DNA of 64,000 bases, taken from assembly GCF_003752175.1 (NCBI RefSeq), contig NZ_RJVF01000008.1:1-64000 (forward strand). The letters run 5' to 3'. Positions 1 through 8,771 of this stretch are shown in pieces (the stretch's first letter is position 1; every line of letters starts with the position of its first letter). The notes beneath the pieces are model-generated. The model was not told the DNA's origin. It saw nothing but the letters and a program-made list of their open reading frames with translations, and did not search any database. The position numbers and the translations under genes were made by a program. The DNA comes from Comamonas sp. BIGb0124 (GTDB lineage Bacteria; Pseudomonadota; Gammaproteobacteria; Burkholderiales; Burkholderiaceae_C).

Positions 1-92
1 ACAAGCCGTTCTACGACGCCACCGCACCGGTGCGCGCCAAGTACGGCGCCAACTACGTCGATCTCATGAAGCGCATCGAAGCGGTCAACTGA
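1..92 (+). CDS. TRAP transporter substrate-binding protein DctP, C-terminal end only
   Basis: Only the last 29 codons are inside the window, ending in TGA at 90-92. The visible tail (KPFYDATAPVRAKYGANYVD, then LMKRIEAVN) is typical of the C-terminal helix of periplasmic TRAP binding proteins (DctP family). The identification is supported by the DctQ- and DctM-type permease genes that follow on the same strand. The protein would capture a carboxylic or other organic acid in the periplasm and hand it to the permease. The substrate cannot be told from this fragment. Confidence 0.75.
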   Translation, partial: KPFYDATAPVRAKYGANYVDLMKRIEAVN

Positions 93-237
93 TCCATCTG
101 CCCGCCTCGTCGAGGCCCTGCGCCTGTCGTCCGGCTCCTGCGGGAGCTCGGCACGGGCGTTGGGTCTGTGCCGGCGGCAGCCGGCTTTCTCCTCCTGCCC
201 TTCCCACTCCTGCTCTTCCCACTTCTTCTCCAACACC

Positions 238-762
238 ATGAGCCAACGTTTTCTGTGCTGGATGGACGCCCTCTACGTGGCGGCCGTCTGGCTTTCCGGC
301 GCAGCGATCACGCTGATGTCCCTCATCATTCCCTGGGGCGTCTTCAGTCGCTACGTGCTGGGCACGGGATCGGACTGGCCCGAGCCCATCGCCATTTTGC
401 TGATGATGGTGTTCACCTTCATCGGCGCCTCCGTGGCCTATCGGGCCGGCGGCCACATCGCCGTCACCATGGTCAGCGACCGCCTGCCCGCGCACCTCAA
501 GGGCGCCGTCAACCTGCTGGTCGACTTGCTGATGATGGCGCTGTGCCTGTTCGTGGTGTGGTTCGGCCTCAACCTGAGCCTCGAGACCTGGCGCCAGGGC
601 ATTGCCGAGCTGCCGTGGCTGCCGGTCGGTGCGACCTACCTGCCGGTGCCCATCGGCGCGGCCATCACCCTGTTGTTCGTCATCGAAAAACGCCTGCTGG
701 GTCCGCAATCGGATCGGCAGGTCATCTCCCACGAAGCCAGTCACGCGCTGGAGGAAGTCTGA
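238..762 (+). CDS. TRAP transporter small permease (DctQ type)
   Basis: The 174-residue protein starts at the ATG at 238. A longer frame upstream exists, but its first 26 residues look like non-coding sequence, and MSQRFLCWMDALYV is the usual start of a DctQ protein. Four hydrophobic stretches (about residues 20-40, 50-70, 90-112 and 133-153) match the four-helix small subunit of tripartite ATP-independent transporters. The motif FSRYVLGTGSDWPEPIA is characteristic of the family. It forms the membrane complex with the DctM-type protein encoded 1 bp downstream, so the two are almost certainly co-translated. Confidence 0.9.
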   Translation: MSQRFLCWMDALYVAAVWLSGAAITLMSLIIPWGVFSRYVLGTGSDWPEPIAILLMMVFTFIGASVAYRAGGHIAVTMVSDRLPAHLKGAVNLLVDLLMMALCLFVVWFGLNLSLETWRQGIAELPWLPVGATYLPVPIGAAITLLFVIEKRLLGPQSDRQVISHEASHALEEV

Positions 763-763
763 C

Positions 764-2047
764 ATGGACGCGCTGATTCTTCTGGGCAGCTTCTTTGCCC
801 TGGTGTTCCTGGGCGTGCCGATCGCCTACTCGCTGGGCCTGTCGGCTCTGGTGGGTGCGCTGTGGGTGGACCTGCCGCTCGACGCGGTCATGATCCAGTT
901 GGCGGCCGGCGTCAACAAGTTCTCGCTGCTGGCGATTCCCTTCTTTGTGCTGGCCGGCACCATCATGGCCGAGGGCGGCATGGCGCGCCGGCTGATCGCC
1001 TTTGCCGGCGTGCTCGTGGGCTTCATCCGCGGCGGCCTGGCGCTGGTCAACGTGCTGGCCTCGACCTTCTTCGGGGCCATCTCGGGCTCTGCCGTGGCCG
1101 ACACCGCCTCGATCGGCTCGGTGCTGATTCCCGAGATGGAGAAAAAAGGGTATCCACGCAAGTTCGCCGCGGCCGTCACGGTCAGTTGCTCGGTGCAGGC
1201 CATCCTGCTGCCGCCGGGCCACAACGTGGTGCTGTACTCGCTGGCGGCCGGCGGCTCGGTGTCGATTGCCGCGCTGTTCATGGCCGGCGTCTTCCCGGCG
1301 CTGCTGCTCGGCGGCGTGATCGCGCTGCTGTGCCTGTGGACGGCCCGCCGCCAGAACTTCCCCAAGGGCGAGGTCATTCCGCTGCGCCAGGCGCTCAAGA
1401 TCTGCGCCGATGCGCTGTGGGGCCTGATGACCATGGTCATCATCCTGGGCGGCATCATGTCGGGGGTCTTCACGGCCAACGAGTCGGCTGCCATCGCCGT
1501 GGTGTGGGCGTTCTTCGTGACCATGTTCATCTACCGCGACTACAAGTGGCGCGACCTGCCCAAGCTGCTGCACCGCACGGTCAAGACGGTGACGGTGGTG
1601 ATGATCCTGATCGGCTTTGCGGCGGCCTTCGGCTACATCATGACCATCATGATGATTCCGATGACGGTGACGTCTTTCCTCACCAGTCTGTCGGACAACA
1701 AGTACGTGCTGCTGGCGCTCATCAACGTTCTGCTGCTGGTGCTGGGGGCGATCATGGACATGGCGCCGCTGATCCTGATCCTCACGCCCATCCTGATGCC
1801 CGTCATCAAGATGATCGGTGTCGACCCGGTGCACTTCGGCATGATCATGATGCTCAACCTGGGCATCGGCCTGATCACGCCGCCCGTGGGTGCGGTGCTG
1901 TTTACCGGATCGGCGGTGGCCAAACTCTCCATCGGGGAGGTGCTGTCGGCCATGAAACCCTTCTTCCTGGCACTGCTGCTGGTGCTGGGCATGGTCACCT
2001 ACATCCCCTGGCTGTCGCTGTGGCTGCCCCGGTATCTCGGACTTTGA
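764..2047 (+). CDS. TRAP transporter large permease (DctM type)
   Basis: This 427-residue, very hydrophobic protein begins at the ATG at 764, one base after the DctQ stop. It carries the DctM hallmarks: GVPIAYSLGLSALVGAL near the start, the segment ISGSAVADTASIGSVLIPEM around residue 110, and a C-terminal LNLGIGLITPPVGAVLFTG. It is the Na+-coupled transport subunit of a TRAP system, importing an organic acid delivered by the DctP protein whose end lies at the left edge. A clear terminator follows at 2075, so the operon ends here. Confidence 0.93.
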   Translation: MDALILLGSFFALVFLGVPIAYSLGLSALVGALWVDLPLDAVMIQLAAGVNKFSLLAIPFFVLAGTIMAEGGMARRLIAFAGVLVGFIRGGLALVNVLASTFFGAISGSAVADTASIGSVLIPEMEKKGYPRKFAAAVTVSCSVQAILLPPGHNVVLYSLAAGGSVSIAALFMAGVFPALLLGGVIALLCLWTARRQNFPKGEVIPLRQALKICADALWGLMTMVIILGGIMSGVFTANESAAIAVVWAFFVTMFIYRDYKWRDLPKLLHRTVKTVTVVMILIGFAAAFGYIMTIMMIPMTVTSFLTSLSDNKYVLLALINVLLLVLGAIMDMAPLILILTPILMPVIKMIGVDPVHFGMIMMLNLGIGLITPPVGAVLFTGSAVAKLSIGEVLSAMKPFFLALLLVLGMVTYIPWLSLWLPRYLGL

Positions 2048-2074
2048 AGCTTTATTCACACTTACGATGAACAG

Positions 2075-2101
2075 GGCTCCGGAGCGATCCGGAGCCTTTT
2101 T
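2075..2101 (+). terminator. Rho-independent terminator of the TRAP operon
   Basis: A perfect 8-bp stem (GGCTCCGG / CCGGAGCC) with a 6-base loop AGCGAT is followed directly by TTTTT. It lies 27 bp after the dctM-type stop codon and before the separate transporter gene at 2153. Confidence 0.9.
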
Positions 2102-2152
2102 CCCTTTGAGGGCCTGCTCGAGCGGGCATCGGTTTTCAGAAAGAATTTCGAC

Positions 2153-3073
2153 ATGTGGTTGACGCGTCGTTCAATGGTGGCCGGCCTGGCCCTGCTGTGC
2201 TGTCTGCTGTGGGGAAGCTCGTATCCCGCCATCAAGGGCGGCTACGAGCTGTTCGGACTGGTGGCCAGCGATCTGCCGGGCAAGCTGGTCTTTGCCGGCT
2301 GGCGCTTTGCCGGCGCCGGGCTCATGGTCCTGCTGCTGGCGCGGCTGCTGGGCAAGCGGCTCGGCGGACAGGGCAGGCTGGGGGCCTTTCAACTGACGGT
2401 GCTCGGGCTGGCCCAGACCACGCTCCAATACGTGTTTTTCTACCTGGGCCTGGCCTACACGACCGGCGTGAAGGGCGCCATCATGAACGCCACGGCCACC
2501 TTCTTCAGTGTGCTGATCGCGCACTGGGTCTACCACAACGACAGGCTCACGCATGCCAAGAGCTGGGGCTGCCTGATCGGTTTCGCGGGCGTCATGGTGG
2601 TCAACCTCCGCGGCGGAGCCGATGGCCTGCTGGGCGGCTTCTCGTGGATGGGCGAGGGCAGCGTGGTGCTGGCGGCCTTCATCCTCGCGGCCTCGAGCAT
2701 CTACGGCAAACAGCTGTCGCGGCAGATGGACCCCATGGTCATGACCGGATGGCAACTGCTGATCGGGGGGCTGGCGCTGCTGCTGCTGGGATGGCTGACA
2801 GGCGGCGAACTGCACCGCTCCAGCCCGCTGGCCTGGGGACTGCTGGTGTATCTGGCTCTGCTGTCCGCGGTGGCGTTTTCGTTGTGGAGCCTGCTGCTCA
2901 AGCACAACCGCGTGAGCCAGGTCACCATCTACAACTTCACCGTGCCGGTCTTCGGTGCAGCGCTGTCGGCCCTGTTCCTCGGCGAGCAACTGCTCGACTG
3001 GCATTACCTCGCGGCGCTGATCCTGGTCTGCCTGGGCATCTGGCTGGTGACCCGCGAGTCCCGGCGGGCCTGA
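2153..3073 (+). CDS. DMT-superfamily (EamA) transporter
   Basis: A 306-residue membrane protein with about ten hydrophobic helices arranged as two EamA repeats. The first repeat begins LLCCLLWGSSYPAIKGGYEL and the second begins around residue 165. The short signature near the end, YNFTVPVFGAALSALFLGEQ, is typical of drug/metabolite exporters of the RhaT/YdcZ-like EamA group. The start at ATG 2153 fits, and MVAGLAL five codons later is a possible alternative. The gene stands alone after a terminator, so its substrate is unknown; amino acid or metabolite export is the usual role of the family. Confidence 0.88.
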   Translation: MWLTRRSMVAGLALLCCLLWGSSYPAIKGGYELFGLVASDLPGKLVFAGWRFAGAGLMVLLLARLLGKRLGGQGRLGAFQLTVLGLAQTTLQYVFFYLGLAYTTGVKGAIMNATATFFSVLIAHWVYHNDRLTHAKSWGCLIGFAGVMVVNLRGGADGLLGGFSWMGEGSVVLAAFILAASSIYGKQLSRQMDPMVMTGWQLLIGGLALLLLGWLTGGELHRSSPLAWGLLVYLALLSAVAFSLWSLLLKHNRVSQVTIYNFTVPVFGAALSALFLGEQLLDWHYLAALILVCLGIWLVTRESRRA

Positions 3074-3181
3074 CCGTTCCGGCCGGAGACCCGCGGCCCG
3101 GACGGCCGGGGCCCTGCCCACCGGCGGCCCGTCGTTGCCGCCGTCGTGCAGGTCCGACGCCTGCGCCATCCGGCGCTTCGA

Positions 3182-4078
3182 TCAGATGCCTTTGTTGTTG
3201 GGCTGGGCGTAGATCGCCTTCACTGCATCGGTCATCGGAAAACCGAGGTTGACACCCATCGGCGGCACGGGGCTGGTGAACCAGCGGCTGTAGATCCGGG
3301 CGATCTCGCCGGATGTCATGAGCCCCGTCACGGTCTCGTCGACCAGCGCCTTGAACTCGGGGTCGTTCTTGCGGAACATGATCCCGTAAGGCTCTTCGCG
3401 CAGCGACTCCTTGAGCATCACGAACGCATCGGCCTGGCCCGAGGTGGCGATCATGCTGGCCAGTTGAACGTCGTCGAGCACGTAGGCATCGGCCCGTCCG
3501 CTCGACATCAGCAGAAAGGCTTCGGACGGGTCCTTGCCCGAGATCTCCCGCACTTCGACGTTTTCGTTGCGGCGGTAGTTGCGCAGCAACTGGATCGACG
3601 TGCTGCCCGCCACGGTGGCAACCGTCTTGTTGCCGAGGTCTGCCAAAGAGCGGATGCCGGAGTCCTTGCGGGTGGCCACCGTGATCGTCGCCACGAAATG
3701 GCTGGGCGCGAAATCGACCTGCTCGGCCCGCGCCAGGGTGTTGGTCGTCGTCGCGCAGTCCAGGTCGGCCGTGCCGTTCTGGATCAACGGAATCCGGTTG
3801 GTCGACGTCAGCGTGGTGTACCGGACCGCGATATCGTCCATGCCGAGCTTCTGCTTCACGGCGTCCACGATCTTCAGGCAGATGTCGTTGGTGAAGCCGA
3901 TCGGATCCTTGCCGTCGCCGACCTTGTAGCTGAACGGCAGCGAGGTGTCGCGGTTGCCGATCGTGATCGTTTTCGTGGCTTTGACTTTTGCCAGAGTCCC
4001 TTCGGACTGTGCGTGCGAGGCGGTGAATGCGGCGCTCAGCAGCACGGCGGCAAGGACGGTGGGAACGGGAAGCTTCAT
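3182..4078 (-). CDS. Amino-acid ABC transporter substrate-binding protein (GltI-like, SBP family 3)
   Basis: The 298-residue protein starts at ATG 4078 with a good Sec signal peptide (MKLPVPTVLAAVLLSAAFTA, then SHAQ cleavage). The mature part begins TLAKVKATKTITIGNRDTSL and continues as a family 3 solute-binding protein. It resembles the glutamate/aspartate binding protein GltI, including IGFTNDICLKIVDAVK and the domain-2 segment SIQLLRNYRRNENVEV. The open frame extends upstream, but that part lacks a signal and overlaps the next gene. No ABC permease or ATPase lies nearby, so it must dock to a distant transporter or be a remnant of one. It lies just downstream of the aminotransferase on the same strand. 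Confidence 0.88.
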   Translation of the reverse strand: MKLPVPTVLAAVLLSAAFTASHAQSEGTLAKVKATKTITIGNRDTSLPFSYKVGDGKDPIGFTNDICLKIVDAVKQKLGMDDIAVRYTTLTSTNRIPLIQNGTADLDCATTTNTLARAEQVDFAPSHFVATITVATRKDSGIRSLADLGNKTVATVAGSTSIQLLRNYRRNENVEVREISGKDPSEAFLLMSSGRADAYVLDDVQLASMIATSGQADAFVMLKESLREEPYGIMFRKNDPEFKALVDETVTGLMTSGEIARIYSRWFTSPVPPMGVNLGFPMTDAVKAIYAQPNNKGI

Positions 4079-4115
4079 GGAGGCACCTTGGAGACGGGAA
4101 GGAGGGCGAGAGGAG

Positions 4116-5330
4116 TTACTGCAGTTCCGAGACCGCGGCCCGTAGGGCTTGGCAACCGCGCTCGATCTGTTCTGTGGAGGTGGCAAACGACAACCGCAGG
4201 TACGGCGACATGCCATAGGACTGGCCGTCGATCGTGGCAACCGAGGCGCGGTCGAGCAGATAGGCGCTCACATCGACGTCCGACTGCAGCACGGCGCCGG
4301 TGTCCGGCCGTCTTTTACCGAGCAGCCCCTGGACGTTGGCAAAGACGTAGAAAGCCCCTGCGGGCGACTGGCATGCGATGCCGTCGGTGGCTTGCAGGCG
4401 GCGAATCATGAGATCCCTGCGCGACTGGAACAACGCGGCGGCCGACCGCACGCAGGCCTGATCGCCATCGAGGGCCGCCACCGCTGCGGCCTGGCTCATG
4501 GCGCTCGCACAGGTCATCGTCTGGGTCGCCAGCAGGGCCAGCACTTTCATCAGCTCACGCGGGCCGGCGGCATAACCGATGCGCCATCCGGTCATCGCAT
4601 AGGCCTTGGACACGCCGTTGATCAGCAGGGTCCGGGCCTTCAGGCCGGGCGCCACCGTCAGGATGGAGCGGTGCCGGCCCTCGTCGTAGACGAAGTGTTC
4701 GTAGATCTCGTCCGTCAGCACCCAGACCTGGGGATGCGCGTCCAGCACCCGGGCCAGGGCTTCGAGTTCGCCTGCCGTGTAGACCGCACCCGTCGGGTTG
4801 CCCGGCGTGTTGAGCACCAGCCACCGTGTGTTGGCGGTAATGGCCTGTTCGAGCGCCTCGGGAGCCAGCTTGAATCCCTGGCTTTCCGGGCAGTCGACGA
4901 TCACCGGTGTGCCGCCGTTGAGGGTCACCATATCCGGGTACGACACCCAGCACGGCGCAGGGACGATCACTTCGTCGCCGGCTTCCAGGGTCGCCGCCAG
5001 TGCGTTGAAGATCAGGTTCTTGGCCCCCACGCCGACGATCACGTCCTGTACGTCGTAGCTCAGGCCGTTTTCCCTGAGCAGCTTGGCCGCCACGGCTTTG
5101 CGCAAGGCCGGCGTGCCCAGCGACGAGGTGTATTTGGTCTGGCCCTCGTCGAGCGCCCGCTTGCCCGCTTCGACGATGTGGGCAGGGGTCTGGAAATCGG
5201 GTTCGCCGACCGTGAAGTCGACGATTTCGCGGCCCTCGGCGCGCAGGGCGTCCACCCGGGCTTTGGCTGCGATGCTGGGCGAGGGTTTGGCGGCCATCAG
5301 CGGCCGGGCGATGCGGAGGTTGGCAGTCAT
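4116..5330 (-). CDS. Pyridoxal-phosphate aminotransferase, class I/II (aspartate-type)
   Basis: A 404-residue fold-type I aminotransferase. Visible family motifs are VDFTVGEPDFQTPAHI near the N-terminus, TPGNPTGAVY (substrate/cofactor region), LTDEIYEHFVYD (Asp binding the PLP ring nitrogen), and NGVSKAYAMTGWRIGY with the Schiff-base lysine. This is the subgroup of aspartate/prephenate aminotransferases. The start at ATG 5330 places the gene 8 bp after the RraA-like gene, so both are likely on one transcript. With a dicarboxylic amino-acid binding protein downstream and an aldolase upstream, it probably deaminates an acidic amino acid; the actual substrate is inferred only. Confidence 0.9.
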   Translation of the reverse strand: MTANLRIARPLMAAKPSPSIAAKARVDALRAEGREIVDFTVGEPDFQTPAHIVEAGKRALDEGQTKYTSSLGTPALRKAVAAKLLRENGLSYDVQDVIVGVGAKNLIFNALAATLEAGDEVIVPAPCWVSYPDMVTLNGGTPVIVDCPESQGFKLAPEALEQAITANTRWLVLNTPGNPTGAVYTAGELEALARVLDAHPQVWVLTDEIYEHFVYDEGRHRSILTVAPGLKARTLLINGVSKAYAMTGWRIGYAAGPRELMKVLALLATQTMTCASAMSQAAAVAALDGDQACVRSAAALFQSRRDLMIRRLQATDGIACQSPAGAFYVFANVQGLLGKRRPDTGAVLQSDVDVSAYLLDRASVATIDGQSYGMSPYLRLSFATSTEQIERGCQALRAAVSELQ

Positions 5331-5338
5331 GGTCTTCC

Positions 5339-6007
5339 TTACAATCCGTGGGCCGAGAGCACCTGGTCGAGCCAGGCCGGGCGGGCGCCCGCCCCGGCGA
5401 TCTCGGCCCGAATGGCTTCTTCCTTGGCCGCGGTGCGCGCCACGGCGTCCAGCAACCCGGGCGCCGCGCTCTGCGGAAAGCTGACGACGCCGTCCTCGTC
5501 GCCGACGATCACGTCGCCCGGCATCACCACCTGCCCGCCGATGGCCACCGGCACGCCGACGGCACCCGGCCCCAGCTTGTAGGGACCCCGGTGCGAGACG
5601 GCCCGTGCGTAGCACGGGAAATCCGCCGCGGCGAAAGCGGCGCTGTCGCGGATCGCACCATCGATGACGAAGCCGGCGCATTGCCGCCGGATCGCCTGCA
5701 GCATGATCAGTTCACCGACCAGCGCCTGGGTCACCTCGGCACCGCCGTCGATCACCAGGACCTGGCCGGCAGCCAGCTCGGTCAGCGCCTTGTAGATGAA
5801 CAGGTTGTCGCCGGGGCGAACCTTCACCGTGCAGGCCGTGCCCAGCAGCTTTTTCCGGCCGTGGTAGCGCTGCAGACCGACCATGCCGCTCATGCGCTGA
5901 AGGTTGTCGCTGAGATGCGCGGTGGGCACCGGCGCGAAGGAAGCCAGCCATGCGGGGGCGACCGATGTCGGTGCGGCTTCGGAATGGGAAACGGGGGCTT
6001 GGAGCAA
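5339..6007 (-). CDS. RraA-like aldolase (HMG/CHA aldolase, oxaloacetate decarboxylase family)
   Basis: The 222-residue protein has the RraA fold. Its core motif runs GELIMLQAIRRQCAG then FVIDGAIRD, containing the Gly, Arg and Asp residues used by 4-hydroxy-4-methyl-2-oxoglutarate / 4-carboxy-4-hydroxy-2-oxoadipate aldolases to bind the divalent metal and pyruvate moiety. Family members cleave such 2-oxo acids to pyruvate or decarboxylate oxaloacetate. It is the first gene of a minus-strand set with the aminotransferase and an amino-acid binding protein, and its promoter faces that of a LysR regulator. The RNase E inhibitor RraA is a relative, but this context argues for an enzyme. Confidence 0.85.
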   Translation of the reverse strand: MLQAPVSHSEAAPTSVAPAWLASFAPVPTAHLSDNLQRMSGMVGLQRYHGRKKLLGTACTVKVRPGDNLFIYKALTELAAGQVLVIDGGAEVTQALVGELIMLQAIRRQCAGFVIDGAIRDSAAFAAADFPCYARAVSHRGPYKLGPGAVGVPVAIGGQVVMPGDVIVGDEDGVVSFPQSAAPGLLDAVARTAAKEEAIRAEIAGAGARPAWLDQVLSAHGL

Positions 6008-6081
6008 GCTGGACTCTTTCAGAAACGCAGGCTGTTGAAGGGATGCAGCGCATTCTGAAGAGACTTTTACATAAATAAAAA

Positions 6082-6093
6082 CGATATTTATCG
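6082..6093. promoter_or_regulatory. Candidate LysR operator in the divergent promoter region
   Basis: The 141-bp region between the RraA-like gene and the LysR gene contains an AT-rich stretch (6070-6115). It includes the inverted repeat CGATA-TT-TATCG, also flanked by a partial AAAA...TTTT symmetry. LysR proteins usually bind such imperfect palindromes between their own gene and the target operon. Only the symmetry and position are seen; binding is inferred. Confidence 0.4.
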
Positions 6094-6148
6094 ATGTTTT
6101 TGAATACTAAAATGGAATGATCAAAAGCCGGCCGGAGAAAAATGCACC

Positions 6149-7048
6149 ATGATGACGTTCAAGCAACTCGAAGCCGTGTTCTGGATCGTCAAGGCGGGCG
6201 GATTCAGTCAGGCGGCCGTCCGTCTGCATACCTCGCAGGCCGCGGTTTCCAAGCGGGTGCAAGAGCTCGAGTCGTCGTTCGACATCCAGATCTTCGATCG
6301 CAGCGGCCGATCGGCCCGGTTGACGGAGAGGGGAGAGGCCTTTTTCCTCATCGCCAGTCAGTTGCTGGAGAAACGCGATGCCGCAATCGAGGAACTGAGC
6401 CGCCCCGACGTCATCGCCCGCCGTCTACGCGTCGGCATCACCGAGCTGACGGCCATGACGTGGTTGCCCAAGCTGGTGGCTTCGATCCATGCCTATTTCC
6501 CCAAAGTGGTGCTGGAGCCGACCTTCGACAGCAGCATCGGGCTGCGTGACCGGCTGCTCAACCAGAATCTGGATGTCGTGTTCGTGGCCGAGCATGCGCC
6601 GGACGAACTGCTGCTCAGCACGCCGATCGGGGCGGTGCAGCACGCCTGGTTCTGCAAACCCGGCCTGTTGCCTCATGACCGGGCCATCCACGTGCACGAT
6701 CTGGTGAAGTTCCCCTTGCTGACACAAGGAGCTCATTCCGGAACCGGCCGTTTCTACGACGCCTGGCTGCGCCAAAGAGGCATCCGCCCGACCGAGACCA
6801 TCACCGTCGGCAATCTGGTCGCGGCGATCGGGCTCACGATGTCCGGACTGGGCGTGAGCTACATGCCCCGCGAGTGCCTGCGGCCGCTGATCCGGTCGGC
6901 ACAGTTGATGGAGGTCCAGGTGCTGGAGCCGTTGCCGCCCATTCCGTATGTCGGATTGCAGCATTCGGAGCAGGGCCGTTCCTTCCTGTCCTCCATCGTC
7001 ATGCTGGCGCAGGAGTGCTGCAACTTCAATGAAGTCTTTCAGCACTGA
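6149..7048 (+). CDS. LysR-family transcriptional regulator
   Basis: A 299-residue LysR regulator. The N-terminal winged helix-turn-helix is clear: MTFKQLEAVFWIVKAGGFSQ, then AAVRLHTSQAAVSKRVQELE, then FDRSGRSARLTERGEAFF. The remainder is a periplasmic-binding-like effector domain. A GGAG ribosome site lies about 12 bases before ATG 6149. It is transcribed divergently from the RraA-aminotransferase-binding protein set and very probably controls it, with the effector being a substrate or intermediate of that pathway. Confidence 0.93.
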   Translation: MMTFKQLEAVFWIVKAGGFSQAAVRLHTSQAAVSKRVQELESSFDIQIFDRSGRSARLTERGEAFFLIASQLLEKRDAAIEELSRPDVIARRLRVGITELTAMTWLPKLVASIHAYFPKVVLEPTFDSSIGLRDRLLNQNLDVVFVAEHAPDELLLSTPIGAVQHAWFCKPGLLPHDRAIHVHDLVKFPLLTQGAHSGTGRFYDAWLRQRGIRPTETITVGNLVAAIGLTMSGLGVSYMPRECLRPLIRSAQLMEVQVLEPLPPIPYVGLQHSEQGRSFLSSIVMLAQECCNFNEVFQH

Positions 7049-7142
7049 TCGATTTCAGACGAATCCGCAAGGGTCTTGTTTCGGAGGATGACTCGGCGAG
7101 CGTGCCCTGCGTGCCCGGCAGGTGCGACGGCTAGAATGCGTG

Positions 7143-7457
7143 ATGGCCTACAAAATGTATCCCCGGCGAGACAACGAGTACCTTCTGCAGGACTTCGAAG
7201 TCGACAATCCCTCGCTGGTCGTTTTTATGGTCGCCGACAGCGGGGCGGGCGAAGACCTTTGTTTCCAGCTGGATCAGCCTGGCGTCTACGAGTTCATTCG
7301 CGATGCCTCGATCGTCGATGACCTGAAGAGCGATCGCCAGGCGCTGGATCGCATCCTGCCGGTTCTCGAGCAACATCTGGGTGAGTCGATCCGTCACATC
7401 CGCGCGGTGGGCGTCCTGAACGGCAAGGACAATCTCTGGATGCACCTCAGCCACTGA
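7143..7457 (+). CDS. Conserved-looking small protein of unknown function
   Basis: A 104-residue soluble, acidic protein starting MAYKMYPRRDNEYLLQDFEV. A GTG at 7122 would add seven residues. I recognise no domain. It has no signal peptide or membrane segment; the composition (evenly spaced hydrophobics, HLGESIRHIRAVGVLNGKDN near the end) suggests a small alpha/beta fold. It stands alone between the LysR gene and an exported hydrolase. Its codon use matches the surrounding genes, so it is probably real. Confidence 0.6.
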   Translation: MAYKMYPRRDNEYLLQDFEVDNPSLVVFMVADSGAGEDLCFQLDQPGVYEFIRDASIVDDLKSDRQALDRILPVLEQHLGESIRHIRAVGVLNGKDNLWMHLSH

Positions 7458-7507
7458 CCCCGCTGGCCGAACACTGCGCAGGCAGGCCCTTCCAGCTTGT
7501 ATCCCCC

Positions 7508-8722
7508 ATGCCCCGCGTCCTGAAAACGACCCTGCACCCGAGACCTTCCGCTCTTCGTCGATTCGTGATGTGGGTGCTGCTACTGGGGCCGTTCATGGCC
7601 GGTGCGTGGGCCCAGACGGCGTCCGCCGCCGAGCCCCCCCCATGCGACCGCCGAGCGACGCCCGCCTGTTTTGTCGCCTTCGCGCTTCCGGCCGGCGCCG
7701 GGCGCATGCATTACTACACCTCGCGCCTGCCCGGCGCGGCGCAGGGACCGTCGCCACGGTCGGCGATCGTCGTGATGCACGGGCATCCTCGGGATGCAAA
7801 CCGCAGTTTCGACGCCGCACTGCTGGCCGCGCGCCGGGCCGGCCGGCTCGATGACACCTTGATCGCCGCTCCGCTGTTCCAGGTCGCCGAGGATCGATCC
7901 GCGCGCTGCCGTGCCCGTGGCGTGCCGCCACCCGAGGCCGGCGATGCGTTGTGGACCTGCAGCAGTTGGCTGGACGGCAGTCCATCGCAGGGTGCGGTGC
8001 CGATCGGCTCGTTTGCTGCGCTGGATGCGCTGGTCGCGGAACTGGTGCGCCAGTGGCCCGGTTTGCAGACGATCACGCTGGCGGGATTTTCTGCAGGGGC
8101 CCAGATGCTGCAGCACAGTGTCGGCTTCGCCGGCGATCCGCCCGCAGGCGTGACGCTCCGGTATGTCATTGCGGACCCGGGAAGCTGGCTTTACTTCGAT
8201 CCGGTGCGACCCGTGCCCACCCTGGCCGGAAACCCCGTCGGTTGGGAGGCATGCGGTGGCGGAGCGGATTTTCCCGCAGGCTGCACCTTCCGGTTCGACG
8301 TGCCGTCCGACCCCGGCGCCTGCAGGGATTACGACGGCTGGAAATACGGCGTCGAGGCACTGCCGGCCGCGTTGGGAAGGCCGGCGGCCGAGGCCAAGGC
8401 CCGTTATGCCAAGGCGCAGATCGCCTATCTGGAGGGTGAACGGGACAGCAGTGCGGAAAAGGGGGCGTTCTATCCCATCCTCGACAAATCGTGTGCGGCC
8501 CTGCTTCAGGGGCCGTATCGGCTTCAGCGAGGGCAGGCGTACCTGGCTTACGAGCAGGCGTTCATCCCATCCGGCGACAGCCGCAATGGCATCGATCACA
8601 GCAGGCGTCTCACCGTGGTGCCCGGCTGCGGACACGATGTCACCTGCGTCTTGCCATCCGAAGCCGCCCGGGCCTCGCTCTTTCCGCCTACGCCATCACC
8701 TGCGCCACATTCGGCGAAGTGA
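7508..8722 (+). CDS. Exported alpha/beta-hydrolase, cysteine-rich
   Basis: This 404-residue protein has a long N-terminal signal region (hydrophobic core FVMWVLLLGPFMAGAWAQ, cleavage near AEP). The mature part shows alpha/beta-hydrolase features: the oxyanion-type strand AIVVMHGHP, the nucleophile elbow LAGFSAGAQM (Ser), and a likely catalytic His in VVPGCGHDVTC. The mature part contains ten cysteines, fitting disulfide bonds in the periplasm or outside the cell. The substrate is unknown; esterases and polyester depolymerases are related in fold. There is no operon partner. Confidence 0.72.
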   Translation: MPRVLKTTLHPRPSALRRFVMWVLLLGPFMAGAWAQTASAAEPPPCDRRATPACFVAFALPAGAGRMHYYTSRLPGAAQGPSPRSAIVVMHGHPRDANRSFDAALLAARRAGRLDDTLIAAPLFQVAEDRSARCRARGVPPPEAGDALWTCSSWLDGSPSQGAVPIGSFAALDALVAELVRQWPGLQTITLAGFSAGAQMLQHSVGFAGDPPAGVTLRYVIADPGSWLYFDPVRPVPTLAGNPVGWEACGGGADFPAGCTFRFDVPSDPGACRDYDGWKYGVEALPAALGRPAAEAKARYAKAQIAYLEGERDSSAEKGAFYPILDKSCAALLQGPYRLQRGQAYLAYEQAFIPSGDSRNGIDHSRRLTVVPGCGHDVTCVLPSEAARASLFPPTPSPAPHSAK

Positions 8723-8771
8723 GCCAAGGCGGCGTGTGCCATCGGCTGCCGCGACCGTGCGGTGCGCACCG

